DNA of 64,000 nt from the NCBI RefSeq assembly GCF_030732095.1, contig NZ_JAVAMQ010000001.1, positions 62,001-126,000 on the forward strand, written 5' to 3'. This document shows positions 48,368-56,764 of the stretch, piece by piece. The notes beneath the pieces are model-generated. The model did no database searches, was not told the origin of the DNA, and worked only from the letters and a program-made list of their open reading frames with translations. Both the position numbers and the translations under genes were made by a program. The stretch comes from Paracoccus spongiarum. GTDB taxonomy: Bacteria; Pseudomonadota; Alphaproteobacteria; Rhodobacterales; Rhodobacteraceae. Each line of letters opens with the position of its first letter. The stretch's first letter is position 1.

Positions 48368-48400
48368 CCGACACATCGGAAGATTTATTGGTTGGAGGCG
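48351..48400 (+). promoter_or_regulatory. Nested inverted repeats at the toxin-antitoxin promoter
   Basis: The outer pair is CGCCTCCAA (48351-48359) with TTGGAGGCG (48392-48400), 9 of 9 complementary. The inner pair is TTCCGA (48366-48371) with TCGGAA (48376-48381) around CACA. The inner dyad overlaps the -10 box and likely start point, as an autoregulatory operator would. The right outer arm contains the ribosome-binding site GGAGG of the DUF433 gene. Confidence 0.6.
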
Positions 48401-48403
48401 TCC

Positions 48404-49054
48404 ATGCCCGCGACTGAAATGCTGAAGGCCACGGAGGCGGCCGTGGTCGCCCGCGTCAGCCTGCGCGATGTCAATCGCGTCATCGACGAGCGCATCCTGC
48501 CCGAAACGCTGGTCTCGGTCGAAAACGGACGTTTCGTGCTAGGGGCCGCCTGCACCCTGATCGCCTTCTATTTCGAGAGCGCCAAACGGCTGACCTCGGA
48601 GGAACGCCTGTTCGCCATCCGCTCCGCCGAGCCACGGTTGCGGCGCTGGAACCGCGCAGCCACCGAGGCCATGCTGAAAGCCGACTGGACCGTTCGCCAC
48701 GACTTCCTGACCATCGACCTTCTGCCCTTCTTCGAGCGTTCCGTCGCACGGCTGGAACGGCTGGACGCCGCGCGCGAGGTGGTCACCATCTCCGATGACA
48801 TCATGGGCGGCACCCCGGTCATCAGCGGCACGCGCGTTCCGGTTCACGACGTCGCGGCCGCATTGGCGGCGGGCGTCCCCGCCAAGGAGATCCTTGAGGA
48901 TTATCCGTCTCTGACCGAGGACAGGCTGGAATTGGCCGCGCTCTATGCGGAGGCCAACCCCCTTCGCGGACGGCCGAAGCCGCTCATCGCCAGACTGCCC
49001 GAAGGTGCGCGCATCCTCTCGGATCATCGCGTGCCGCGCAGGCGAGCCGGATGA
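48404..49054 (+). CDS. DUF433-domain antitoxin
   Basis: A 216-residue protein. The start at 48404 is preceded by TTGGAGG at 6-base spacing. The C-terminal third is DUF433, a VapB-like helix-turn-helix domain (GGTPVISGTRVPVHDVAAAL and AKEILEDYPSLTEDRLELAA). The N-terminal region (VSLRDVNRVIDERIL) could be another DNA-binding unit. It overlaps the downstream toxin gene by four bases (ATGA). The pair probably represses its own promoter and helps keep the ICE in the population. Confidence 0.82.
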   Translation: MPATEMLKATEAAVVARVSLRDVNRVIDERILPETLVSVENGRFVLGAACTLIAFYFESAKRLTSEERLFAIRSAEPRLRRWNRAATEAMLKADWTVRHDFLTIDLLPFFERSVARLERLDAAREVVTISDDIMGGTPVISGTRVPVHDVAAALAAGVPAKEILEDYPSLTEDRLELAALYAEANPLRGRPKPLIARLPEGARILSDHRVPRRRAG

Positions 49055-49482
49055 AGTTCCTGATCGACGAATGCCTCAGCCCGAAGCTGACCGAGCTGGC
49101 TCACCAGAGGGGGCATGGGGAATCGTCCCATGTCGTCTGGCTGGGCCGCTCGGGCGCGAAGGACTGGGATCTCATCCCCCTCATCATCGAGGACGACTGG
49201 ACCTTCGTGACCCGCAATTCCGTCGATTTCCGGGGCGCAGCCTCGCGCCCCGGCGAGAAAGGGCAATATGCCCGTGTCGATCTGCATGCCGGCCTGGTCT
49301 GCCTCAATGGCCCCGAGGGTATGACGCGAGCCCTCCAGTTGGAGTTGTTCGAGCAAGCCCTGCTCGAACTTGACGCCGATCCAGACCTTGTGAACCAGGT
49401 GCTTGAAGTCACGCTGGAGGACGATGACCATCTGCGTGTTATCCGATATGCGCTCCCCTCGGAGCCGGACCAGAGAACCTGA
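49051..49482 (+). CDS. DUF5615 PIN-like toxin
   Basis: A 143-residue PIN-like protein: FLIDECLSPKLTELAHQRGH at the N-terminus with the DE pair, GRSGAKDWDLIPLI, and FVTRNSVDFRG, all family hallmarks. DUF5615 proteins are predicted ribonuclease toxins partnered with DUF433 antitoxins. Coupling to the DUF433 gene by ATGA and lack of its own promoter support a single module. Confidence 0.82.
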   Translation: MKFLIDECLSPKLTELAHQRGHGESSHVVWLGRSGAKDWDLIPLIIEDDWTFVTRNSVDFRGAASRPGEKGQYARVDLHAGLVCLNGPEGMTRALQLELFEQALLELDADPDLVNQVLEVTLEDDDHLRVIRYALPSEPDQRT

Positions 49483-49493
49483 CGGGAGCGCGA

Positions 49494-50810
49494 TCAGCGC
49501 TCACGCGGCCAAGCCGCGTGCATGTCGTCGATCACATAGGCATGGGCATGGCGTCGACCATGCCCAGCTTCTGCGAGATGCGGATGGTCGGCCGACAGAT
49601 CGGCATGACCGTGTTCAAGCACCTCTGGATCGTCGGCAGGCCAGACGGCGAAGCCGATGCCGATCGCGACAGCGGCCAGCGCGGCCAGAATGATCGCCGT
49701 CATCGGCAGGCCGAGCGTCGCGCCGGCCCACCCGGCAAGCGGATAGGCGATCAGCCAGCAGGCATGGGAAAGCGCGAACTGCGCGGCGAACAGCGCCGGC
49801 CGGTCTTCGGGATTGGCCGAGCGCCGGAGCAGCCGGCCGGATGGCGTCTGTGCCGTGGAATAGCCGACACCGAGCAGGAACCACAGCGGCAACAGCCAGC
49901 CGTAGCCCGGCAGCGCCGCCGCCGCCAGTGTTCCCACCGCCAGCAGCGATGCGCCACCGAGCATCGCCGTTCGATCTGGAATCGAGTCCAGCAGCTTCGG
50001 CAGCGCAAGCGCCGCGACCATCGAGCCGCCACCGAACGCCGCGAGGGCCAGGGCCATCGCCTGGTTGTCGAGGCCATAGACAGCCTGCACGTAAACGACC
50101 GTATTCACGATCACCAGCGCGCCCGCCGAGGCGACTGCGAGGTTGATCGCCAGCAGCCCGCGCAGGCGCGGCGTCGCCAGATAGATGCGGATGCCGCGCG
50201 TCGTGCGGTCGTAGATACCACGAGGTTTCGACGGTTTCGGACTCGGCAGGACGACCGAGATCACCAGAGCCGCCGAGACGAGGAAGCCGATCACCGTGCC
50301 GGCGAATAGGCTATGGAACGAGATGAAGGCGAGAAGTGCCGCCGCCAGCATCGGACTGACGACGCTTTCCAGATCGTAGGCCAGCCGGGAGAGCGACAGC
50401 GCGCGCGTGTATTCCTTCTCGTCCGGCAGGATGTCGGGGATCGTCGCCTGGAAGGTCGGCGTGAAGGCGGCCGAGGCCGATTGCAGCACGAAGATCAGAA
50501 CATAGACCTGCCAAATCTCGGTGACGAAAGGCAGGAAAACGGCAACGGCGGCGCGGACGAGATCGAGCGCCACCAGCATGGCGCGCCGCGGCACACGCTC
50601 GGCGAATGCCGATGCGACCGGCGCGACACCGACATAGGCGATCATCTTGATGGCGAGCGCGGTCCCCAGCACCGCGCCGGCCTCCGCCCCCGCCAGTTCG
50701 AAAGCCAGCAGGCCCAGCGCCACCGTCGCAAGGCCGGTTCCCACCAGTGCGATGACCTGTGCCAGAAAGAGGTGGCGATAGGTCCGGTTTTCGAGGATCG
50801 CCAACATCAC
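49494..50810 (-). CDS. MFS efflux transporter with His-rich C-terminus (probable metal export)
   Basis: A 438-residue major-facilitator protein with about eleven or twelve hydrophobic segments (NRTYRHLFLAQVIALVGTGL at the N-terminus). The tail contains many histidines (LEHGHADLSADHPHLAEAGH and GRRHAHAYVIDD), a feature of NreB-type nickel/cobalt exporters. It is the second gene of an operon with a CsoR/RcnR-type metal repressor, overlapping by 4 bases. Nickel or cobalt resistance is the best reading; the metal is not proven by sequence. Confidence 0.82.
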   Translation of the reverse strand: MMLAILENRTYRHLFLAQVIALVGTGLATVALGLLAFELAGAEAGAVLGTALAIKMIAYVGVAPVASAFAERVPRRAMLVALDLVRAAVAVFLPFVTEIWQVYVLIFVLQSASAAFTPTFQATIPDILPDEKEYTRALSLSRLAYDLESVVSPMLAAALLAFISFHSLFAGTVIGFLVSAALVISVVLPSPKPSKPRGIYDRTTRGIRIYLATPRLRGLLAINLAVASAGALVIVNTVVYVQAVYGLDNQAMALALAAFGGGSMVAALALPKLLDSIPDRTAMLGGASLLAVGTLAAAALPGYGWLLPLWFLLGVGYSTAQTPSGRLLRRSANPEDRPALFAAQFALSHACWLIAYPLAGWAGATLGLPMTAIILAALAAVAIGIGFAVWPADDPEVLEHGHADLSADHPHLAEAGHGRRHAHAYVIDDMHAAWPRER

Positions 50811-51094
50811 AGATACTTCGCTATTTCCTTGAACTCGTCGATCGACTGCCGCCGATCACGCCCGAGCGGCCCGACCACTTCTTCGAGGCAATGGTCGAGG
50901 TGATCCTGAATCAGTGTCTTCTTGGCCTGGGCGATAGCCTTCTCGACGGCATGGAGCTGCTGGGCGATGTCGAGGCACGGCCGCCCGCCCTCGATCATCT
51001 CGATGACGCCGCGAAGATGACCATCGGCGCGCTTCAGCCGCTTGACGATCTCCGGGTGGGATTGGTGAGTTTGGGATGGCTTGGTCATCGTCAT
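50807..51094 (-). CDS. CsoR/RcnR-family metal-responsive repressor (DmeR-like)
   Basis: A 95-residue all-helical repressor with DUF156 pattern: HPEIVKRLKRADGHLRGVIE, then RPCLDIAQQLHAVEKAIAQA, then TLIQDHLDHCLEE. The Cys in RPCLD and the His and Cys of DHLDHC fit the X, Y and Z metal-ligand positions; histidines near the N-terminus could complete a nickel-type site as in InrS/RcnR. It overlaps the MFS gene and has a dyad operator 4 bases before its start, so it should repress itself and the exporter until metal binds. Confidence 0.85.
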   Translation of the reverse strand: MTMTKPSQTHQSHPEIVKRLKRADGHLRGVIEMIEGGRPCLDIAQQLHAVEKAIAQAKKTLIQDHLDHCLEEVVGPLGRDRRQSIDEFKEIAKYL

Positions 51095-51098
51095 ATCC

Positions 51099-51117
51099 TA
51101 TCCCCCTGTAGGGGATA
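51099..51117 (-). promoter_or_regulatory. Operator of the metal repressor/exporter operon
   Basis: TATCCCCCTGTAGGGGATA has perfect 7-bp arms (TATCCCC/GGGGATA) around CTGTA. G/C tracts flanked by AT are the known operator shape for CsoR/RcnR repressors. It lies 4 bases upstream of the repressor start codon. Confidence 0.75.
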
Positions 51118-51367
51118 TACCAAGATGGTCGAACGTCGAAAGCAGGTTGCTCGTTTGGCTATAGCGGCAGGTGAAGTCAGGTATTGCTTACTTGCACTTC
51201 TACGCTTTTGCGGTTGTCGGTTCTTGCGGGGGAAAGCCTTCCCCCTGGCCGGCACTGCGTTGCCGGCACACCCCCTTCTGCGGGGAGACCCCGCAACGCC
51301 CCCTGGGTAGGTCTCAGCCGGACTCAGTGATGTGGTGGACGCGCTCGCCTCGCGATACACTGTCCCA

Positions 51368-51835
51368 ATGCCTATACTTCATCTCATCTGTGGGCTTCCC
51401 GGCTCGGGCAAGACCACATTGGCACGGCAGCTTGAGAATCAGGGAAAGGGGCTTCGCCTCTCTCCCGATGAATGGATGTCCACGCTCGGATTCCAGCTCT
51501 ACGACGAGGGCGGCCGCGCGCGTGTCGAGCAGTTGCAATGGCGTCTGGCCCAACGCCTTCTGGCCGCCGGAAACGACGTCATTCTGGAGAACGGCTTCTG
51601 GTCAAGAGAGGAGCGCGATTCCTACCGGGCGGTTGCGCAGTCGCTCGGCTGCGAGACCCGGCTTCACTATCTCGACGTCCCCGTCGAGGAGTTGCAGCGT
51701 CGGATCATCGCCCGCAACCGCGATGCGCCTGCCGATGCGGCTGTCGATCCGAACGATCTTCTCGCTTGGTCGAAGATGTTCGAACCGCCGACCACGGACG
51801 AACTTGCGGTTGGGCACGGCACCGCGCCGCCGTGA
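51368..51835 (+). CDS. P-loop kinase-like AAA protein
   Basis: A 155-residue protein of the small predicted-kinase type (AAA_33/zeta-like fold). Walker A is LICGLPGSGKTTLARQLE; SPDEWMSTLGFQLYDE and DVILENGFWSREERDSYRA are the substrate/lid regions typical of such kinases. The substrate is unknown. It stands alone between the metal-resistance operon and the ICE backbone, and the 273 bases upstream contain GC-rich repeats but no gene. It is probably cargo. Confidence 0.7.
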   Translation: MPILHLICGLPGSGKTTLARQLENQGKGLRLSPDEWMSTLGFQLYDEGGRARVEQLQWRLAQRLLAAGNDVILENGFWSREERDSYRAVAQSLGCETRLHYLDVPVEELQRRIIARNRDAPADAAVDPNDLLAWSKMFEPPTTDELAVGHGTAPP

Positions 51836-51852
51836 TCGGCGGCAGCGCCGCT

Positions 51853-51936
51853 TTAGAGTGAGAGTGCAGACGGGGTTTGCCGTGACGGGTTGAGGGCTGG
51901 AGAAGAGGTCTCCGGCGCCCGTCGCGGAGAACCGCG
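51853..51936 (+). promoter_or_regulatory. Structured leader, copy A, before ardC
   Basis: The outer stem is GTGACGGG (51882-51889) with CCCGTCGC (51918-51925). The inner stem is GCTGGAGA (51896-51903) with TCTCCGGC (51909-51916), closing the loop AGAGG. GGAG follows, 7 bases before the ATG. The upstream hairpin seen in copies B, C and D lacks its left arm here, although the loop sequence AGAGTGAGAG is kept. Confidence 0.7.
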
Positions 51937-52890
51937 ATGTCCAGATACGACCATACCCCCCGTTCCGGCGCGGATCGGGCGAACCTTTACGACGAGATCA
52001 CCGACAAGATCATCGCCGAGCTTGAGGCCGGGCGCTTTCCTTGGGTCCAGCCCTGGGGCAAGGCCACGGCCCAGGCCCCGCTCGGCCTGCCGCAGAACGC
52101 CAGCACCGGCCGCGCCTATAGCGGCATCAATATCCTCATCCTGTGGGGCGCCGTCGTCCAGCACGGCTTCCCCGGACAGGGCTGGCTCACCTTCCGCCAG
52201 GCGCTTTCGCTCGGCGGCAATGTCCGCAAGGGCGAGTGCGGCACAACCGTCGTCTATGCCGATCGCTTCACGCCCGAGGACGAGAAGCGGCGGGCGCGAG
52301 AGACCGGCGAGGAACCGGGGAAGATCCCGTTCCTGAAGCGGTTCACGGTGTTCAACACCGCGCAGTGCGAGGGCCTGCCCGAGGACATTGCCGTGGCCAT
52401 GCCGCCTCCGCCATCCGGACTGGTCGAGCCGAGGGTCGAGGCGCTCATCAAGGCGACCGGCATCGACTTCCGCATCGGCGGCGACCGCGCCTACTACGTC
52501 CCGGCCCTCGACCATGTGGTCGTTCCGCCGCCGCAAGCCTATTTCGAGCCGATCAACTGGCACCGGACGGCCCTGCATGAGCTGGGTCATGCGACAGGCC
52601 ATGCGTCCCGGCTGAACCGCGATTTTTCCGGTTCCTTCGGCACCAGGAAATACGCTTTCGAGGAGCTGGTGGCGGAAATCTCGGCCGCCTTCTGCTGTGC
52701 CTCCCTCGGCATTGTGCCGACCGTCCGCCATGCGGATTACATCGCCTCCTGGCTCGAAGTGCTGCGCGAGGACAACCGGGCCGTCGTCCGCGCTGCCTCG
52801 CAGGCGAGCAAAGCGGCCGACTGGATTTTGTCCTTCCTGCCAGATGCGGACGGGCTCGGTGCGGCCGACGATGAGCGGGAGGCAGCATGA
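51937..52890 (+). CDS. ardC: ArdC-family anti-restriction protein
   Basis: A 317-residue protein. The N-terminal ArdC single-strand-DNA-binding domain (formerly DUF1738) has KIIAELEAGRFPWVQPWG, then NASTGRAYSGINILILWG. The C-terminal part is a zincin-like metallopeptidase domain with HELGH at residues 214-218. ArdC proteins protect incoming single-stranded conjugative DNA. It is the first backbone gene after the cargo and is preceded by leader copy A. The stop overlaps the next gene (ATGA). Confidence 0.93.
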   Translation: MSRYDHTPRSGADRANLYDEITDKIIAELEAGRFPWVQPWGKATAQAPLGLPQNASTGRAYSGINILILWGAVVQHGFPGQGWLTFRQALSLGGNVRKGECGTTVVYADRFTPEDEKRRARETGEEPGKIPFLKRFTVFNTAQCEGLPEDIAVAMPPPPSGLVEPRVEALIKATGIDFRIGGDRAYYVPALDHVVVPPPQAYFEPINWHRTALHELGHATGHASRLNRDFSGSFGTRKYAFEELVAEISAAFCCASLGIVPTVRHADYIASWLEVLREDNRAVVRAASQASKAADWILSFLPDADGLGAADDEREAA

Positions 52891-53837
52891 TGAACGCGCT
52901 CGCCTTTCCCGGCTCGATCCCCGATCCTGCGCAGGCGGCCGAGATCCGCCTGCGTGTCCTCAGCCTCGGCGCCGGCGTCCAGTCGACCACGCTCGCCCTC
53001 ATGGCTGCCCATGGCGAGATCGGCCCGATGCCGGATTGCGCGATCTTCGCGGACACCGGCTGGGAGCCGAACGCGGTCTATGAGCATCTTGCCTGGCTGG
53101 GATCGCCGAATGTCCTGCCATTCCCCATCCATATCGTCTCGGCCGGGGATATCCGCGCCGATCTGCTCACCGGCGCACGCGGCGAGCGGTGGGCCTCGAT
53201 CCCCGCCTTCACACGCACGGTCGCGCCCGCTGGGACTGAACTACCCGTCTATGATGAAGACGAGAACGGCGAACCCGTCATTGTCGGTTCCCGCGTCCTG
53301 GCAGGTGAGCGGATCAGCATTGGCATGATCCGCCGCCAATGCACCAAGGACTACAAGATCACCCCAATCCGGCGGAAGGTGCGCGAACTCCTTGGCATTG
53401 CGGGGCGCCGCTCGCCCGGATCGCCAGTCGCCGAGCAATGGATCGGGATTTCTCTCGACGAGGCGTTGCGCATGAAGCCCTCGTTTGAGGACTGGCAGGT
53501 CAACCGCTGGCCCCTGATCGAACGGGGCATGACCCGCCAGGACTGCCTGCGCTGGCTGGAGCGGCATGGCTATCCTCTCCCGCCCAAGAGCGCCTGCATC
53601 GGCTGCCCGTTCCATTCCAATGCCTATTGGCGGCATATGCGTGACCACGATCCCGAAGGGTGGACCGATGCCGTGTCGGTCGATGCCGCCATCCGCACGG
53701 GCTTCCGGGGCATTCGCGGCGAGGTCTATCTTCACCGTTCCGCCGTCCCGCTCGATCTGGCCGATCTTTCGACAGCCGCCGATCATGGCCAGCTCGACCT
53801 CTGGCCGAACGAATGCGAGGGCATGTGCGGGGTGTGA
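52887..53837 (+). CDS. PAPS-reductase-like (PP-loop ATPase) protein
   Basis: A 316-residue PP-loop protein related to phosphoadenosine-phosphosulfate reductase and DndC-like proteins. The P-loop is LSLGAGVQSTTLALMA. Conserved cysteines lie in RRQCTKDYK and SACIGCPFHSN, which could hold a metal or cluster. These proteins are common on mobile elements, but their role there is unknown; sulfate assimilation is unlikely. Translation is coupled to ardC by a four-base overlap, which suggests a joint function. Confidence 0.75.
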   Translation: MMNALAFPGSIPDPAQAAEIRLRVLSLGAGVQSTTLALMAAHGEIGPMPDCAIFADTGWEPNAVYEHLAWLGSPNVLPFPIHIVSAGDIRADLLTGARGERWASIPAFTRTVAPAGTELPVYDEDENGEPVIVGSRVLAGERISIGMIRRQCTKDYKITPIRRKVRELLGIAGRRSPGSPVAEQWIGISLDEALRMKPSFEDWQVNRWPLIERGMTRQDCLRWLERHGYPLPPKSACIGCPFHSNAYWRHMRDHDPEGWTDAVSVDAAIRTGFRGIRGEVYLHRSAVPLDLADLSTAADHGQLDLWPNECEGMCGV

Positions 53838-53896
53838 CTGCTGAAACTCGCCGATGCACATAGCCGGATTTCCGGCTTTGCGATTTTCCGGCTCGC

Positions 53897-53992
53897 AGCG
53901 CCGCCCTTCTGGAGACAGAGGGCGGCGCTTTGGGTCGTGGCGGGTTGGGTGCCGGGAGAGAGGCTCCCGGCGGCCCGCCACGGAGAACGCAG
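53897..53992 (+). promoter_or_regulatory. Structured leader, copy B, with upstream hairpin
   Basis: An upstream hairpin, AGCGCCGCCC (53897-53906) with GGGCGGCGCT (53920-53929) followed by TT, is terminator-like. The leader hairpin is GTGGCGGG (53937-53944) with CCCGCCAC (53974-53981), inner stem GCCGGGAG (53951-53958) with CTCCCGGC (53964-53971), loop AGAGG. Both stems are perfect. GGAG lies 7 bases before the ATG at 53993. Confidence 0.75.
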
Positions 53993-54379
53993 ATGCCTGC
54001 TATTCAGTCACCCACGCCCCTGAAAACCTTCCTCATCTGCCATGGCGCCGAGAACGAGTTCTGGCTGTGCAAGGCCGCGGACCGGAATCATGCCGTCGAG
54101 CAGTTTGAAGCCGCCGCGACGGACGGCGACATCAACGAGGTATTCGAGTGCGTCCCCGCCATGAACCGCTACTTCGTCCGCCAGCGGCGGGCGATGTGGG
54201 TCTGCTTCGTCCAGGAGGTCGAAGCAGAGGATGAGGATGCCGCGGTCGATGCCTTCTACCAAGGGTTCGATCCGCAGCACTTCTTCATAGAGGGCGCCCT
54301 TCAACACGCTGATCATGGCCCCGCCACGGTCTTCGACCGGCGGGAATACCCGAACGCGAATGTTGCCGAGGCCGACTGA
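53993..54379 (+). CDS. Conserved ICE hypothetical protein
   Basis: A 128-residue soluble protein with no recognised domain. It starts PAIQSPTPLKTFLICHGAEN and includes VQEVEAEDEDAAVDAFYQGF, suggesting a small alpha/beta fold with acidic surface. The start at 53993 is fixed by the GGAG of leader copy B. It stands alone between leader copies B and C, so it is expressed as its own unit. Confidence 0.7.
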   Translation: MPAIQSPTPLKTFLICHGAENEFWLCKAADRNHAVEQFEAAATDGDINEVFECVPAMNRYFVRQRRAMWVCFVQEVEAEDEDAAVDAFYQGFDPQHFFIEGALQHADHGPATVFDRREYPNANVAEAD

Positions 54380-54419
54380 CGAGCTGTTCCAAAGCTGAAT
54401 AGCCCGTGTCCTTGCGACA

Positions 54420-54516
54420 GCGCTGCCCTCTTAGAGTAAGAGGGCGGCGCTTCGCTTCGTGACGGGTTGGAGGTCGAGAGAGAGGCTCACGACCGCCCGT
54501 CGCGGAGATGACCACC
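54420..54516 (+). promoter_or_regulatory. Structured leader, copy C, before parB
   Basis: The upstream hairpin is GCGCTGCCCTCTT (54420-54432) with AAGAGGGCGGCGC (54438-54450), 13 bp with one G-U pair and loop AGAGT. The leader hairpin is GTGACGGG (54459-54466) with CCCGTCGC (54496-54503), inner stem GGTCG-A-GAG with CTC-A-CGACC, loop AGAGG (54481-54485). GGAG is 9 bases before ATG 54517. Confidence 0.75.
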
Positions 54517-56670
54517 ATGGCCCGAGCTGCCAAGAAAAAGAAGCCCGCCCTTCAGATGATCGAGTTCTCGCGGGCGCGCGATATTCCGTTCAACCGCATC
54601 CGACTGTCGGATAGCAACGTCCGCGAGATCGACGTGGAGGCCGGCCTGGACGACCTGACCCATGACATCGACCGGCGGGAAGATCTCGTGCAAGGTCTCA
54701 ATGTCCGCGCCGTATTCGACGAGGACGGCAATGAGACCGGCGATTTCGAGACACCCGCAGGCGGCCGCCGCTACAGGTCCATCGCGCGCCTTGTGGAAGC
54801 CGGTCGCTTCCCGGCCGAAGGGCTTGTGCCTTGCATCGTCAAGAAGGCCGACGCCAAGACCTCGGCCGTCGACGACTCGCTGGCCGAGAACCTGCTGCGC
54901 CTCGCCCTGCATCCGCTCGACCAGTTCAAGGCGTTCAAGCGGATGTTCGACATGGGCATGTCGAAGGAGGAGATCGCCGACGCCTGGCGGACCACGCCGC
55001 GCTACATCATGCAGCGTCTGCGCCTCGCCACCGTCGCGCCGACACTACACGATGCCTATGCGCGCAACGAGATGACGCTGGCGATGCTGGAAGCCTTCAC
55101 CGTCAACCCCGACCACGAGCGCCAGCATCAGGTCTGGGAGCGCATCAGCACGTCGTGGCAGAAGGAGCCCTGGCAGATCCGCAATATGCTGACCGAGACC
55201 ACGGTTCCGGCCGCCGATAAGCGCGCCCGCTTTATCGGCGTCGAAGCCTATGAGACAGCGGGCGGCCCGGTGCTGCGCGACCTCTTCTCCGAGGAAAACG
55301 GCGGCTGGTTGCAGGACGTCACGCTCCTCGACCGCCTGGTCGACGAGAAGCTGCGCGCCATTGCCGACGAGATCGCCGGTCAAGGCTGGAAGTGGATCGA
55401 CGCGGCGGTCGAGCTGCCCTACGGCCACACCAACGGCCTGCGCAAGCTGGCCGGTGTGACCCAGGAACTGACCGAAGAGGAGCGCGCCACGCGCGAGGCG
55501 CTGCGCGACGAGTATGACGAACTCGAAGCCAAGTATGCCGAAGCCGACGACCTCCCCGATGAGGCCGATCAGCGTCTCGGGGAGATCGAGGCCGAGCTGG
55601 AAGCCTTCGAGAACCGGCCCGTCACCTTCGCGCCGGAAGACATCGCCCGTGCCGGTGTTTTCGTCAGTATCGGCCGCGAGGGCGAGTTGATCGTCAGCAG
55701 CGGCTACGTCCGCCGCGAGGATGAGCAACCCGAGACGGTCGATGGCGAGGATGCCGGAGAGGGCGCGGACCCGTCCGACCCTGATGCCGTGCAGCGCGCC
55801 GTCATCACTGTCGGCGGCGAGCCGGTCCCGGACGCCGACGAGGAAGAGGACGATGCTGTCAAACCGCTGCCCGAGCGGCTGGTGACGGACCTGACCGCAT
55901 GGCGGACGCTGGCGCTGCGCAATGCGCTCGCCGAGAATCCGCACGTCGCCATGACGGCCCTGCTGCACAAGCTGGTTCTCGATACCTTCGAGCGCACGTC
56001 CACCTCGGGAACGAGCCTTTATGCCGCCGTGCGTCACATCTATCTCCCGGCCGATGCGACCGGGCTCGCGGACAGTGCCGCCGCGAAGATGATCGACGAA
56101 CGCGCGGACGCCTGGCGGGGCGACATTCCCTCCGGTGATGACGACAGGCTCTGGGGCTGGATCGACGGCCTCGACGATGCCAGCCGCCTGGCGCTGCTCG
56201 CCCATTGCGTCAGCTTCGGCGTCAACGCGCTCTATGAGCGGCCGAACCCCTATTCGGGGAATGGCATCTCGCAGCACGGTATCGACCGCCGCATGGCCGA
56301 GGCCGAACGGCTGGCGCAGGCCACCGGCCTCGATCTTGTCGAAGCCGGCTGGAAACCCACGGTCGAGAACTACCTCGGCCGCGTGACCAAGACTCGCATC
56401 CTCGAAGCGGTGCGTGAAGGCGCCGGCGATCGCGCGGCCGATCTCATCGCGCATCTCAAGAAGGGCGACATGGCGAAGGAGGCCGAGCGGCTTCTGGCCG
56501 ATACCGGCTGGCTGCCGGAGCCGCTGCGCCCCACCGTGGACGCGCAGGCCGTGGATGGCTCAGCCGATCAGGACGAGAATGGCATGGCGTTGCCCGATTT
56601 CCTCGCCGGTGACGATGAGAACGCGGCCGATGCCGCCGACGATCCGGTGGCCTTGGTCGCCGCCGAGTGA
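54517..56670 (+). CDS. ParB/Srx-domain protein of the ICE
   Basis: A 717-residue protein, much longer than chromosomal ParB. The start at 54517 (ARAAKKKKPALQM) is preferred to 54508 because of its spacing to GGAG. The N-terminal ParB/sulfiredoxin domain has TPAGGRRYRSIARLVEAGRF and SLAENLLRLALHPLDQFKAF; a helix-turn-helix follows (SKEEIADAWRTTPRYIMQRL). The middle is acidic (around residues 300-460), and the C-terminal half has no recognised domain. ICE members may act in regulation or stabilisation rather than classical partition, since no parA is adjacent. Confidence 0.9.
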   Translation: MARAAKKKKPALQMIEFSRARDIPFNRIRLSDSNVREIDVEAGLDDLTHDIDRREDLVQGLNVRAVFDEDGNETGDFETPAGGRRYRSIARLVEAGRFPAEGLVPCIVKKADAKTSAVDDSLAENLLRLALHPLDQFKAFKRMFDMGMSKEEIADAWRTTPRYIMQRLRLATVAPTLHDAYARNEMTLAMLEAFTVNPDHERQHQVWERISTSWQKEPWQIRNMLTETTVPAADKRARFIGVEAYETAGGPVLRDLFSEENGGWLQDVTLLDRLVDEKLRAIADEIAGQGWKWIDAAVELPYGHTNGLRKLAGVTQELTEEERATREALRDEYDELEAKYAEADDLPDEADQRLGEIEAELEAFENRPVTFAPEDIARAGVFVSIGREGELIVSSGYVRREDEQPETVDGEDAGEGADPSDPDAVQRAVITVGGEPVPDADEEEDDAVKPLPERLVTDLTAWRTLALRNALAENPHVAMTALLHKLVLDTFERTSTSGTSLYAAVRHIYLPADATGLADSAAAKMIDERADAWRGDIPSGDDDRLWGWIDGLDDASRLALLAHCVSFGVNALYERPNPYSGNGISQHGIDRRMAEAERLAQATGLDLVEAGWKPTVENYLGRVTKTRILEAVREGAGDRAADLIAHLKKGDMAKEAERLLADTGWLPEPLRPTVDAQAVDGSADQDENGMALPDFLAGDDENAADAADDPVALVAAE

Positions 56671-56727
56671 CGCGCACCAGCGGGGCGGTCTCGGTCGCCC
56701 CGCTTACTCCCCACCCCATATAGGCTC

Positions 56728-56750
56728 GGCCCCGGCCGGGCCTTTTTTTT
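56728..56750 (+). terminator. Rho-independent terminator after parB
   Basis: GGCCC and GGGCC pair around loop CGGCC, followed by eight T residues. It ends just 1 base before the ribosome-binding site CAGGAG of the next gene (ATG 56765), so the terminator is part of that gene's leader region. Confidence 0.8.
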
Positions 56751-56764
56751 CAGGAGACAGGATC

